Below, one piece after another: positions 10,201 to 18,391 of a stretch of DNA of 64,000 nt. Location of the stretch: contig OZ038459.1 of the NCBI GenBank assembly GCA_964036195.1, positions 5,639,206-5,703,205 of the forward strand, read 5' to 3'. This stretch comes from Sphaerolaimus hirsutus (taxonomy: Eukaryota > Nematoda > Chromadorea > Monhysterida > Sphaerolaimidae). Under the pieces are notes generated by a model. It searched no databases. It saw only the letters and a list, made by a program, of their open reading frames with translations, and was not told the origin of the DNA. The position numbers and the translations under genes are program-made. The stretch's first letter is position 1. The number at the start of each line of letters is the position of its first letter.

Positions 10201-12120
10201 AATAACTCACATGGGGATACTTATTCACGGGGAGTAATTAAGATTTAGTCATAAATTATCAACCGTGTTTGTATCAACTGCATTCCACGAAATACGATTT
10301 ATTAACTCAATAACATGCCATCCCATATTTGTTCAAATTGAACACAACAAATTGATTATAAGCTTTAAGTGGATTTATTCAAAGGGGGAATTAGTTTTTC
10401 CTCAAATGTTTTACAGGGGGGAATTTTTCAAGAGGGGGGATTCTTCACGGGGAATTTTTCAAGCAAATACTGTAGTTTTGCCATTTGCTGTTCGTCCTAG
10501 ACACCAAGGCTGATCAAAATCGAGGCGTCACACGTCACGAAACTTTCAAATTTCGTGACAAAAACAAATTTCGTGATCACAGAAAAGCACGCAAATGCCA
10601 GCCAGAATCTCACCTCCCCCACCCAGTGTGCGAGCCCCAGTGAAGCCTGGCGCTAGCTAGAATAACTCTCTTCGAACTACTCTCCAATGGATCGGGACTG
10701 GCGGCGAAAATCAAATTCCTATTGACCAGTTCCAAGATTCGATCGAATCTGCGCCTGCCCAGCTGTCTGAGGACATTTGAGCACGCGACTGGATCATTTG
10801 CGTGCGTCATCAGAAGCCAGCGGCCATTCCCAGACCCTGCAAAGTGCCCTGTAAATGTCAAGTGTCATGCGAAGTGTCAAAAGTCAGGTGAAATGGGTTA
10901 TTTTGTAAGAATATAATTAAATATAATGCCAGAAATTTTCTCAAAAGGTAGAATATACCTAATTAAATCTCTGTGAGAAGACATAAAATTTATAAATAAA
11001 TATAAATGAGATATTTGTAAATCTTATTATTTTTTTGAAAACATCAGAAACGTCTCAAAAACCAATTCCATCTCACTGAAAACTCCTGGAAAAAAATAAA
11101 TATAAAAAATCTCATATTTTCTGATTTTTAAAAAACAATAAACATTTCCCCTCCGCAATGCACGACATTTGACACTTTGCACGACACTTGACACTTGACA
11201 GGGGCACTTGACAGAATCTGAGACTGGCACCAGGCCAACTGGGCATCGCTCAGAGTAGCCACGGCGGCGTGTCTCCAACTCCTGACAAGAGGGGCGGACA
11301 TGGCGCCCAGGCCCGACGGCGGCACCGACTCGTAGTTGCCCGACTGCACGGCCGTGCGCACGCTGGACGGCACCGTGGACAGCCACTGTTCCAGCGAGCT
11401 ACGTAAGGTGGCCTGCGGGTTTGGGGGTGTTATTTGGAGGGGGCGATTTGAGTGCCCTGTTTTCTGAGTACCTGCGCTGGCTCACTACGTTGGCTAATTT
11501 ATTTCTGGAAAGTATTTAGAAAATTGCCAGTGTTTTTTTTGCACCATAATTTTGGGACACTATTTAGCTGTAATTTGTTGTCTAAAATGAGTTATCTTCA
11601 GAAAATAAAATTAACATATTCATTGTAAAAGGAAGTCCGGTTCTATTTTTTCATCAAATGTTTTTTATCTGTCGTTGTATTGGGGGCTGCTGTTTTTCTC
11701 ACTTGAAATTTGTAAAATTTGCAGTAAAATCGTTTTAAATTTATACTTTAATTAAATACCTACCAAAATAGAGCTTACTACCTCGTCTATTCTCGTCTCG
11801 TCTATTACAATGCACAAATTAATTCTTTTCCGCAAAAAACACCAACCTCACAACAGGCCCTGATATGCCTGGCAGGGCACACCCCGCATCTATTAGCCAA
11901 CCCCTGTCCATTCGTGAATGCTGGCACTCTGCCAGGAGGCTCTCCTTCTTGGTTTTGTTGCGTTTTGCTGCCAATTTCCACAATGACCCCGCTTTCCGTG
12001 TCCGTGTACTCAGTTGGCTTTTCAGCCAATGTGCTGAGTTTATCGAATTCAGGCTGAGCTGGGTGCTTTGTGGTTGATGGCGGGGGTTTTCTGCGGGGGT
12101 TGTGAATCGAGTTTTGGGCA
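1053..12120 (-). CDS. Stereocilin/otoancorin/mesothelin-like GPI-anchored protein gene (17 exons)
   Basis: Multi-exon minus-strand gene. Exons in transcript order: 12120-11847, 11412-11231, 10817-10614, 10051-9959, 9765-9540, 9065-8802, 8296-8066, 7870-7592, 7259-6965, 6548-6380, 6113-5948, 5158-4826, 3896-3541, 3414-3182, 2640-2393, 1795-1635, 1206-1053. Reading phases agree at every junction and give about 1,290 codons ending in TGA. Seen: repeats of a helical pattern such as [46 protein letters not shown] and [19 protein letters not shown], then a hydrophobic C-terminus ([13 protein letters not shown]) with small residues before it, typical of a GPI signal. Known of the family: stereocilin, otoancorin and mesothelin are extracellular superhelical proteins built of such repeats; otoancorin and mesothelin are GPI-anchored. 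Inferred: a cell-surface or apical-matrix adhesion protein. The 5' end is uncertain, and one junction (10818) lacks AG. Confidence 0.68.
1614..1630. repeat. CA microsatellite beside a splice donor
   Basis: (CA)n run directly next to the donor of exon 1635-1795, on the intron side. Confidence 0.85.
1635..1795 (-). CDS. Mesothelin-like gene exon
   Basis: Preceded by a long C tract and CTCAG acceptor. Encodes [19 protein letters not shown] and [14 protein letters not shown], and ends in phase 2 at AAAG|GTGCGT next to a CA microsatellite. GC-rich. Confidence 0.75.
1884..2373. repeat. TIR element with CACACTAGTTTAC ends, in an intron
   Basis: The left end reads GCTGCACACACTAGTTTAC and the right end is its approximate reverse complement (GTAAACTAGTGTGCATAGC). 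It occupies most of the intron between exons 2393-2640 and 1635-1795. Confidence 0.6.
2393..2640 (-). CDS. Mesothelin-like gene exon (superfamily repeat)
   Basis: Acceptor CCTACAG|AC completes an Asp codon. Contains [16 protein letters not shown] and [16 protein letters not shown]. Donor AAAG|GTGGGA, phase 0. Confidence 0.78.
2919..3090. repeat. Near-perfect 82-bp palindrome in an intron
   Basis: Left arm 2919-3000 and right arm 3009-3090 are reverse complements with very few mismatches around an 8-base loop. Each arm is built of short GC-rich units such as CCGAATGTATACCCG. Confidence 0.9.
3182..3414 (-). CDS. Mesothelin-like gene exon (superfamily repeat)
   Basis: Acceptor AATTCCAG|A, ends in phase 1 at GCAG|GTTTTT. 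Contains [16 protein letters not shown] and [14 protein letters not shown], the clearest superfamily signature in the gene. Confidence 0.78.
3541..3896 (-). CDS. Mesothelin-like gene exon
   Basis: 356 nt, acceptor TTTTTCAG|GAC, ends in phase 2 at AACAG|GTTTGT. Encodes [39 protein letters not shown] and [17 protein letters not shown]. Confidence 0.75.
4311..4786. repeat. hAT-like TIR element, CAGGGATGGGCA ends
   Basis: Begins CAGGGATGGGCATTTTCAG and ends with the reverse complement (CTGAAGATGCCCACCCCTG); the inverted match continues through ACGCGATAGCTTGAGC. The CAGGGRTGGGCA end is typical of hAT elements. No clear 8-bp target duplication. A second copy lies at 59341-59890. Confidence 0.75.
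4826..5158 (-). CDS. Mesothelin-like gene exon
   Basis: 333 nt, phase 0 at both ends (AATCACAG|GCG and AAAAG|GTGTGT), strikingly GC-rich. Encodes [19 protein letters not shown] and [19 protein letters not shown], a good match to the superfamily repeat rhythm. Confidence 0.75.
5339..5851. mobile_element. hAT-like non-autonomous element with 8-bp target duplication
   Basis: Ends CAGAGTTGTTAAAAG and CGTTTTAACAACTATG, flanked by CACTGGAC at 5331-5338 and 5852-5859. The interior is made of TACTCGAGTA, ACGTAAACGTA and similar words. It sits in an intron of the mesothelin-like gene. Confidence 0.88.
5948..6113 (-). CDS. Mesothelin-like gene exon with basic RPKRRR stretch
   Basis: Acceptor TTATCAG|A restores phase. 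The exon is open for 55 codons, includes RPKRRRHS, and ends in phase 0 at CTCAG|GTTTGT. A shorter 28-nt exon from an internal TTTTCAG (5976-5978) would also keep the frame. Confidence 0.55.
6380..6548 (-). CDS. Mesothelin-like gene exon
   Basis: Acceptor GATCCAG|GG, encodes [31 protein letters not shown] and [12 protein letters not shown]. Ends in phase 2 at GTCAG|GTTTGT. Confidence 0.66.
6965..7259 (-). CDS. Mesothelin-like gene exon
   Basis: Acceptor TTTTCCAG|GCT, phase 0. Encodes [18 protein letters not shown] and more. Donor GATT|GTGGGT leaves phase 1, which matches the next exon. A second GT at 6950 would leave phase 0 and break the frame, so it was not used. Confidence 0.68.
7592..7870 (-). 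CDS. Mesothelin-like gene exon
   Basis: 279 nt, phase 0 at both ends (TTCACAG|GCT and CAA|GTGAGT). Encodes [29 protein letters not shown] and [12 protein letters not shown], consistent with helical repeats. Confidence 0.75.
8066..8296 (-). CDS. Mesothelin-like gene exon
   Basis: 231 nt, phase 0 at both ends (TCACCAG|GTA and CTCAG|GTGGGT). Encodes [18 protein letters not shown], then an acidic, Gln-rich stretch, possibly a loop between helical repeats. Confidence 0.72.
8389..8491. repeat. 18-bp tandem repeat
   Basis: About six copies of a CACCACTTGGGTATT-type unit, with a few substitutions, in an intron. Confidence 0.85.
8802..9065 (-). CDS. Mesothelin-like gene exon
   Basis: 264 nt, phase 0 at both ends (TTCGCAG|GAT and CAG|GTGAGG). 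Encodes an Ala- and Leu-rich helical segment including [18 protein letters not shown] and [13 protein letters not shown]. Confidence 0.75.
9214..9450 (+). repeat. Introner-like element, GTGCC end, inside an intron
   Basis: Starts CTG|GTGCCACTCCCACG and runs through CCTGTAAAATACCC to an inverted counterpart TTTACAGGGTCTC. The 3' end is degraded. It lies antisense within the intron between exons 8802-9065 and 9540-9765. Confidence 0.65.
9540..9765 (-). CDS. Mesothelin-like gene exon
   Basis: Acceptor CTGCCCTCAG|G is the 3' end of the introner. Encodes [19 protein letters not shown] through [11 protein letters not shown], donor ACT|GTGAGT, phase 0. Confidence 0.72.
9766..9958 (-). mobile_element. 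Introner: element that is exactly an intron
   Basis: On the minus strand it begins GTGCCAGTCCCAGACCCTG right after ATCAG and ends GGACTGCCCTCAG right before the next exon. The two ends are inverted repeats (CAGTCCCAGACCCTGTAAA) except at the outermost bases, which form donor and acceptor. TCAG is repeated on both sides. Removing it restores an uninterrupted phase 2 codon. Confidence 0.85.
9959..10051 (-). CDS. Mesothelin-like gene exon
   Basis: 93 nt, acceptor GCGCGCAG|A, in frame from the previous phase 2. Encodes [15 protein letters not shown]. Donor ATCAG|GTGCC is the 5' end of the introner at 9766-9958. Confidence 0.62.
10614..10817 (-). CDS. Mesothelin-like gene exon
   Basis: Encodes [20 protein letters not shown] and continues open to donor GGGGGAG|GTGAGA (phase 2). 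The upstream boundary fits the frame only if the intron ends in CTG instead of an AG dinucleotide. Confidence 0.6.
10818..11230 (-). mobile_element. Introner-like intron with non-AG end and internal insertion
   Basis: Starts GCCTG|GTGCCAGTCTCAG and ends GGGTCTGGGAATGGCCGCTG|G. Frame is kept only if splicing occurs after CTG. CTG is present on both sides. The central 200 bp or so are AT-rich and unlike the ends, probably a later insertion. Confidence 0.65.
11231..11412 (-). CDS. Mesothelin-like gene exon
   Basis: Acceptor CCCGCAG|GCC, phase 0. Encodes [18 protein letters not shown] through SDAQLA. Ends in phase 2 at GCCTG|GTGCC, where the donor is the first bases of an introner-like element. 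It is GC-rich compared with its surroundings, as expected for a coding exon here. Confidence 0.7.
11847..12120 (-). CDS. Mesothelin-like gene, first exon of the main model
   Basis: Open frame rich in Pro, Thr and Glu, then a Cys-containing end ([15 protein letters not shown]) and donor GAG|GTTGGT in phase 0. The acceptor CCCCAG|T at 12121 is tentative. It sits at the edge of an introner-like element lying in the opposite orientation. Confidence 0.5.
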
Positions 12121-12130
12121 CTGGGGTCAG

Positions 12131-12281
12131 GTGCCAATCCCAGATCCTGTAAAGTGCCCTGTAAAATGTCAAATGTCATGCAAAATGACAACCGAGTTGG
12201 CATTTTCCATTATTTTTGACACTTTCCATGACATTTGACATTTTGAGGGCACTTGACAGTGTCTCGGACGGACTGACCCAG
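12131..12281 (+). repeat. Introner-like element antisense to the local gene
   Basis: Plus-strand ends GTCAG|GTGCCAATCCCAGATCC and GACTGACCCAG|GTCGG, with inverted CCTGTAAA motifs inside. CAG flanks both sides. Confidence 0.75.
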
Positions 12282-12596
12282 GTCGGTTTAAAAAAAAGTA
12301 GAAAAACTATTTCTGAATGAGAAGTAATTTAAACATGGTGAAGGAAATTTAATTATGGAAACGAGTGGTGAAATGGAAAATAATGGAAAATGGAGCTCAA
12401 ACATTTGTCGTTCACTTATTTGGGATGCAATGGACAATGCAGTTTATACAAGCACTAGTTTTGAACAATTTTTTTGAAAACTCAACACTGAACGCATTTT
12501 GCTTTACCAGATTTGTGTGGCTGTCAATTATTCACAGTTAATGAGGATTAGAAAGAACTCATTTCGGTAAACTCCGTTCAATGCGTTCAAATCTGA

Positions 12597-12602
12597 TTTA
12601 TT
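12597..12602 (-). terminator. Candidate polyadenylation signal of the signal-peptide exon pair
   Basis: AATAAA on the minus strand about 60 bases after the TAG stop of the 12663-12844 exon. It supports the separate small-gene model. Confidence 0.4.
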
Positions 12603-12662
12603 AGGTCCCAAAATTTTGGTTGAAAACTATTGTGTGTAGGCAAATTCTCACATAAATATTTC

Positions 12663-12844
12663 CTACAAATAAAATTGTGAAACAGACTGTTTTGGCCAAT
12701 GTTTCTTGGCCATATACTCTTTCTTCTCACCACCACTTTCGATCACGCCAGCAACTTGATCAGTGCTCAACAATTTTATATATCTATCGACAAATTTCTG
12801 AATATCTTCTGGCGACGGCATATTTGTCGGGTCCAGAAGGCCAC
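12663..12844 (-). CDS. Second exon after the signal-peptide exon
   Basis: Acceptor TTTTAG|GT completes the Gly codon of the previous exon. Encodes GLLDPTNMPSPEDIQKFV and more, up to a TAG stop. An internal GGTG|GTGAGA could be an alternative donor. Confidence 0.5.
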
Positions 12845-13169
12845 CTAAAATGAGGGCATTTTGTTGGAATTTCCTTGAAATTCAGGCTATTAATTTGTTA
12901 CCCATACCTGGCTTCAACGCATTTATTAACGGGTCGTCATCGCTGCGAACAGTTTCAATCGTGTAGGCTGCGTTTGCCAACTTTCCGAGCAATTCTCCGG
13001 TTCTAGTCAGATTGGCTCTGTTCAATGTTGGTGCCAATTTTGACTTTAATCGCTCAAAAAGACGTCTGGCATCGTCTTTTAACGAATCAGTTTCCTCTAA
13101 AAATTCTACGTAGCCATCAGTGATGAAGCATAGGCTTAGATATAGAAATATTAGACAAAATAGCTTCAT
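12663..13169 (-). CDS. Signal-peptide exon pair: 5' end of the mesothelin-like gene or a small secreted protein
   Basis: Exon 1 (13169-12908) starts with ATG and a strong signal peptide (MKLFCLIFLYLSLCF), followed by a charged helical region. Its donor CCAG|GTATGG is in phase 1 and joins exon 2 (12844-12663, acceptor TTTTAG|GT) in frame. Read to its own stop, the product is about 147 residues, and AATAAA lies about 60 bases downstream. That supports a separate small secreted protein. Alternatively, exon 2 ends early at an internal donor and splices into 12120, supplying the signal peptide that the mesothelin-like gene otherwise lacks. No phase-matched strong donor was found for that joining, so both models remain open. 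I do not recognise the short protein. Confidence 0.55.
12908..13169 (-). CDS. Signal-peptide exon
   Basis: 262 nt, starts at ATG and ends in phase 1 at CCAG|GTATGG. It encodes the signal peptide and a segment rich in Lys, Arg, Asp and Glu, including RLFERLKSKLAPTLNRANLT. Confidence 0.6.
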
Positions 13170-13347
13170 TTTCCCGAATAATCCGTCAGTTTCGTCGGAC
13201 AAAATGTGGCTCGAATTTCGAAAATCGTTTTGCAATTAATGAACAATTCGAATGTAAATAATCAATCTACCTACTTCACAATTCAAATATGCAAACTGTG
13301 TCACTTGTCTCGACAATCGACATTCTTATTTGCTCTGTTTGTATATA

Positions 13348-13798
13348 CCGTATTTCCTCGAAATACCCCCCGGGGGGTGATTGTTTCATAGTGGTCCCGA
13401 GAGGGGGGGGGGTTAAACGAGGGGGGGGGTATTTCGAGGGGGGGGGGTGATTGTTTCACAAGAAAAATTTTGAAAACCAAGTACGAAATTGTCGTCTGAA
13501 ACGTACGCAGACGTCGAAAAATGCAACAAAAACCGCCATTTATAAGGTTCTGTAGACTAATATTAGTATGTAGATGGTATGTACACTGTTCTAACGTGAT
13601 TCCGACATTGTTTTAACGTGTGTTCTGCACTACGTAGAACACAAACTGCTGTATTTGTCATGTACGTTCTCTTTACACTCAATTTGGGGGGGGGGTATTT
13701 CGAGGGGGGGGGTGATTGTTTCATAGTGGTCTCGAGAGGGGGGGGGTCAAACGAGGGGGGGGGTATTTCGAGGGGGGGGGTATTTCGAGGAAATACGG
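13348..13798. mobile_element. MITE with CCGTATTTCCTCGAAATA ends and TA flanks
   Basis: Perfect terminal inverted repeats CCGTATTTCCTCGAAATAC, TA on each side, with G-homopolymer runs inside. TA duplication suggests a Tc1/mariner or pogo-type mobiliser. At least a dozen relatives occur in the window. Confidence 0.8.
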
Positions 13799-14571
13799 TA
13801 TATAAAATGGATATATATGTAGCACATTCTGAGGATTGCGACCTTGTACGGGCCGACACGCAATGTTTGTCTCGTTGCATTTCTGGGTTTTTACACTACA
13901 TGACACTTCGAAATTTATCCCCAAATAATTCCGCATTGTTTCCTTTTTCGGGCATTGCTGCAAGTTTAAATTTGTCAAATGGAAGTACCGGGTTTTGGTG
14001 GAAATGTGTGCATTTAATTGTGCTTGACTTGACGTAATTTATTTTATCATTTATGGTAAGCTATACTTAAATATGCTTTTTATTATTGTTATGCTTTTAT
14101 GAGAGTTATTTCAACGTAATTTTTACTGTGTGGATCGTTTCGTTTATTCGTTGTGTCCGTTTATTCAAGGAATACATTGTTCACCATTTTTCAGTGGTAT
14201 CGAAAGTACAGTCCTCTGCAATCAATTCATTTGAAATCTAAATTTAATATCGATTCAATCGCTTTGTGACTTTTACCATCTTTTATTTAACTCCGCCCAC
14301 TTTTTGCGGAAATTTTCCTCCAATGCATTTCCAATGGAAGTGTGAACTTCGGAACCGAAAATATAATGGGTACGGTTGCGCAATGATCAATTCAATCCAA
14401 TTTCAGTAGTTTCCCGCAACATTTAATCCATCCACATTCCACAATGCAAACAATGCCAAATCTATTTCCGAGTCGTTTAAAAAACTATTTATTTGTCCCA
14501 GATTCATAGTGTTTGAAATTCATTGAGTTGAAATAGCACCAGACGCCCAGTGCGCCACACAAATATAGCGC

Positions 14572-14756
14572 CAGGGTACAGTTCCGTACTCTCTAAAGTG
14601 CCAAATGCGATGCAGAGTGTCAATAAAAAAGATATTACAACAGAGCATTTGACACTTTGCATGACATTTGACAAATTTGTTTGACAATTTGCGTGACATT
14701 TGGATTTGACACATTTGCTTGACATTTGACACCGTACTTTACACTTCTCATGGTAC
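14572..14756 (-). repeat. Introner-like element
   Basis: Minus strand starts CTG|GTACCATGAG, has inverted GTGTAAAGTACGG / CCGTACTCTC ends, and a TGTCAAATG-rich interior like the 9766 family. Confidence 0.55.
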
Positions 14757-14837
14757 CAGGGGTATCTTGAATTTTGACCCTCCGAGTGGTTGGATAGATA
14801 GCAAATCGCTCCTGGAGGGATAGATAGCTGAACAATT

Positions 14838-15265
14838 TTCTGGGGGGGGGGTTGGGGGGGGGTTGTGGTGGTTCGATATATAGGCTTTTTCGGGGCATAG
14901 AAGGAAGAAGAGGGCGAAAAATCCCTAAAAGTACGTGTAAAATGGCTCAAAATGGGTATACAAGAGCATATAGTACTAAATATAGCTAAAAATAGGCAAA
15001 TAGGAACGATAACCATGATTTTGGAAGTGAAAATCTATAAAAAGGTATGAAAAATAGCGATTTTGGGCGAAAATTGGAGTATAGTTTCGCAAAAATCGCT
15101 CCAGATAGGTAGATAGCTGGGCGATTTGGGGGGGGGGGGGGTTAGGGGGTAGTAGCCCAAAATTTTGCCTCCTGGATAGATAGATAGCTGAGCGGCCTCC
15201 GGGATAGATAGATAGCTGGGCGGTTTGGGGGGGGGTAACCACCCCCCCCAACCCCCCCCCCCCCA
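14838..15265. repeat. G-run and GATAGATAGCTG repeat tract
   Basis: Several copies of GATAGATAGCTG alternate with runs of 8-12 G or C. No gene is visible here. Confidence 0.7.
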
Positions 15266-15299
15266 TTCGAGACCCCTGCATGGTACTTTACAGATGGAA

Positions 15300-17080
15300 G
15301 TGCGCCATACGCCATAAATAATTAACAATAGTGACGTCGCGTAATGTCATCGCCAGTGCCAAAATTATTTACTTATTTTACTCGAATAATTCCACCTCGA
15401 TTTGTGGGCAACCCCGCATCTTGTAAAGTGTGATGTCAAGTGTTAAATGGAATAACATTCCAACAGAGCAAAGTGAACAACATGCATCCCTTAAACGACA
15501 ACCACAAATACATACAACCATGTCCAATAGAACATCACAAAACACAACCTGCAAAAACACAGTCTCGGAGTCGGAGCTGAAATCAACTTAATAATTGTCT
15601 ACCAAATTGCTAATTATCACTCACAATGGCCGATAAATTCAATTTTTCTATAATTTAAGTGGGAATATTCAGACAATCAATAGAATGAAGACAGTAGACA
15701 TATGAAATATGGGGTTTGTTCATCAAAGTGACTAGTAGACAGTATTTTCATTCAATTAAATTGTATACAGCCAACACATGGGTCTTGATCTTTTCTTAGA
15801 AACTGTCCCAGCAGATAAACTGACCCAACAGTCTTTTTCATCCAATGTTTTTCATTCAAATTAGAATTTCACATCTTGCACATGATAAATTTCTGTGAAA
15901 ATTGAATATTGAACATGAATTATGAATAAACAACTTAAAAACATGAAAATAATGAATTTTTGATGATGTTTTCCTTGTCATTCACTTTTTATTTGTTCAT
16001 TATGCTGTATCCCCACCTTTAGACAGAGATAATTTCACACCTTTACTTGCTTGGGTTCCAGACACCCAGGCCACTGCGGGCCAAAGTACCCTGAACCTGT
16101 CAGAAATATGTTTCAATGATTATTACCATTCAATGATTGCTTTTTGTAACACTTTATTCCCCAGCAAATTGAACTTAGTGCCTAGTGGTTCTGTATTTTT
16201 AGAGAGTAACCGCCATCTGTTGAGCTGCACTTGTTGGGTCATACTCATACCCAAATGTCATGGCTGCTGAGGCTCCAAAATGGTGAAAAATATTTTTTGC
16301 AGCCGACCCGCCCGGCCCGCATCTAAATCTACCGGGCCCGCAACAGAACCCTGTCCACATCCATAGTGCCCCCCCAAATTTGAGGGTGTTATACATGATA
16401 GCCGGGCGTGTCTAGCCGCATTGGCGACCGCCCCTCCCCCCCCCCCCCGCAGCTGCAGAGTGCAGACGTGCAATGGAGACTGCCCAGCGCGGAGCGGCGC
16501 CTAAAGATGAAAGACTTTTGCCGACAGCTGGGCGTGTCTAGCGGCGGAGAGTGTTTACTTGTAAAATAATTAATTAATTAGAATTGTAATCAGCGCTGGG
16601 CACAATATAAATTAGAAGAATGCAGCGTGCTGCGGTGCGGCCGCAGAATCAAAAAAATGTCGGCGTGTGGCCGCGCGGCGTATCAGTCAAAAACTTTTTA
16701 CTCAAATGAAACTACGCATTATGATGTTGCTGATGATGGGGCGTAGAATGCGGTTCGTTTCATTTGTGTACTAAATTCCGCTCGGCACCAAACCGTTCCG
16801 ACACTCAGCTTCTCCAATTTTTTTTTTTTTTTTTGGGGGGGGGGGGGTTATTAGATTTAGATGTGCGCCGGCACAGGTTCACGTAAACTTTTTAAATGCG
16901 ATTTGTGCAAAATGCAAATTTTGGACTTATTGGCCGTTAGAAGCCGACGCCTCACTTTCCGTTATACAAATTTCACAAACATGGACATGTGTGTAAATAT
17001 TTAATCTATTAACGTGATGACAGCCAAATGGATTGCGAAACTAATAACGTTTTAAAGGCACTGTTGTAAAAAGCGCCAGG
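15300..17080. other. No recognisable gene
   Basis: AT-rich, with a GC-richer patch at 16240-16720 that contains short open frames in several directions but no consistent exon structure. Confidence 0.45.
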
Positions 17081-17082
17081 AC

Positions 17083-17395
17083 TTTGGCGCCAAGCGCAAA
17101 AAGCGCCATGGCGCTTTTCCGACCCCCAGCGCAAAGCGCCAGTGGCGCCAGAGCAAAATGGCGCCAAAAGCGCCATGGCGCTTTTTGCTTTGGCGCTAGC
17201 GCAATGTGCCAGCGCCAGGTGTTTTGTTTCTGGCGCCTGGCAAAAATAGCGCCAAGTGCCAAACACGCCATGGCGCTTTCAATGGGCATGGCGCCAAGCG
17301 CCAATGGCGCCACAGCAAGATACTGGCAAGCGCCAAAAGCGTCATGGCGCTTTTTGCTTTGGCGCCAGCGCCACGGCGCATTTACATCACTATTT
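17083..17395. repeat. GGCGCC-rich palindromic element
   Basis: Dense GCGCCAAGCGCCATGGCGC words in both orientations, ending near ACATCACTA. Related to the element at 51285-52215. The long open frames here are by-products of the repeat. Confidence 0.75.
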
Positions 17396-17606
17396 ATAAG
17401 AGTATTATACTGAATTTACGTATTACCATGTGCCTGGTGCCTGGTGCATGTGGAATAACATATAAAAGATGCAGATAAACATTATTGGGTAGGTATTTTA
17501 CCTTTGAACCATAAGCTGAATTTTTAAGGCATGATGGAAATTTACTTTACAACGAATCTTGAATGTGCATTGATGCAACAATGTGCATTGATTGATACTT
17601 ATTGCG

Positions 17607-17768
17607 AACACACACACTAATTTACCAACATGAAATGCTCGACTATTTTGGGAAACTGTTTTGACAAAGCAGTACAAAGCACTGTACAGAGTTGTACGGT
17701 GTTTCGTAATGTTTTGTCAAAACAGTTTACCATAATCGTCGAGCATTTCATGTTGGTAAACTAGTATA
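17607..17768. repeat. Foldback element
   Basis: Arms reading TTTACCAACATGAAATGCTCGA and its reverse complement TCGAGCATTTCATGTTGG, flanked by CACTAATTTAC-like and GTAAACTAGT-like ends. Confidence 0.75.
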
Positions 17769-17930
17769 TGTGCCCATTACGTATCAAAGTCCCATCAAAC
17801 GAAAATACTCGACCTGTCAGACACCTGCATTAGACGTGCGGCGCAACACGCCGCAACAGATTAAATTTTTAGATCTTTATGCAACATGCACCTAGGTGAA
17901 CATATGTCATCGTCATGTATCCTGTATACC

Positions 17931-18293
17931 ATATTGCCCCAAAATACCCCCCTCGAAATACCCCCTCAAAATGGCTACTTTTAATTAATAAACCCCTTCC
18001 TCGAAAATCGAAATACCCCGTCTGAAATAATGCACATGATGTATTTACCTACATATATACTGCTGCCAGTTTGCATCGCTGCTACATAGTTTGTGTAGCG
18101 ATGTTCGTTGATATGTCCAAATATATCATACTTGGCATATTTATTACTGGTTTTGGCTACTTAAATGCATTCTTTACCACGAATTTCACGAAAATTTCTG
18201 ACGAAATAATACAACCCCCTCGTTCAACTCCTCCTTAACGTTGCACCATGAAAAAATAAACCTTCGGGGGTATTTCGAGAAAATACGGTATAA
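17931..18293. repeat. CCGTATTTCC-type MITE, degraded left end
   Basis: Left end ATACCATATTGCCCC and right end TTTCGAGAAAATACGGTA, with ACCCCCCTCGAAATA inside. Confidence 0.65.
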
Positions 18294-18391
18294 ACTGTTT
18301 ATATGCACGTTCAAACCTTGTGTTACCGCAATATACTGAAGCTTTCATGGAGAAATTGTCAGAAGATTGGCGAATGAAAGTTGTTCACCAT

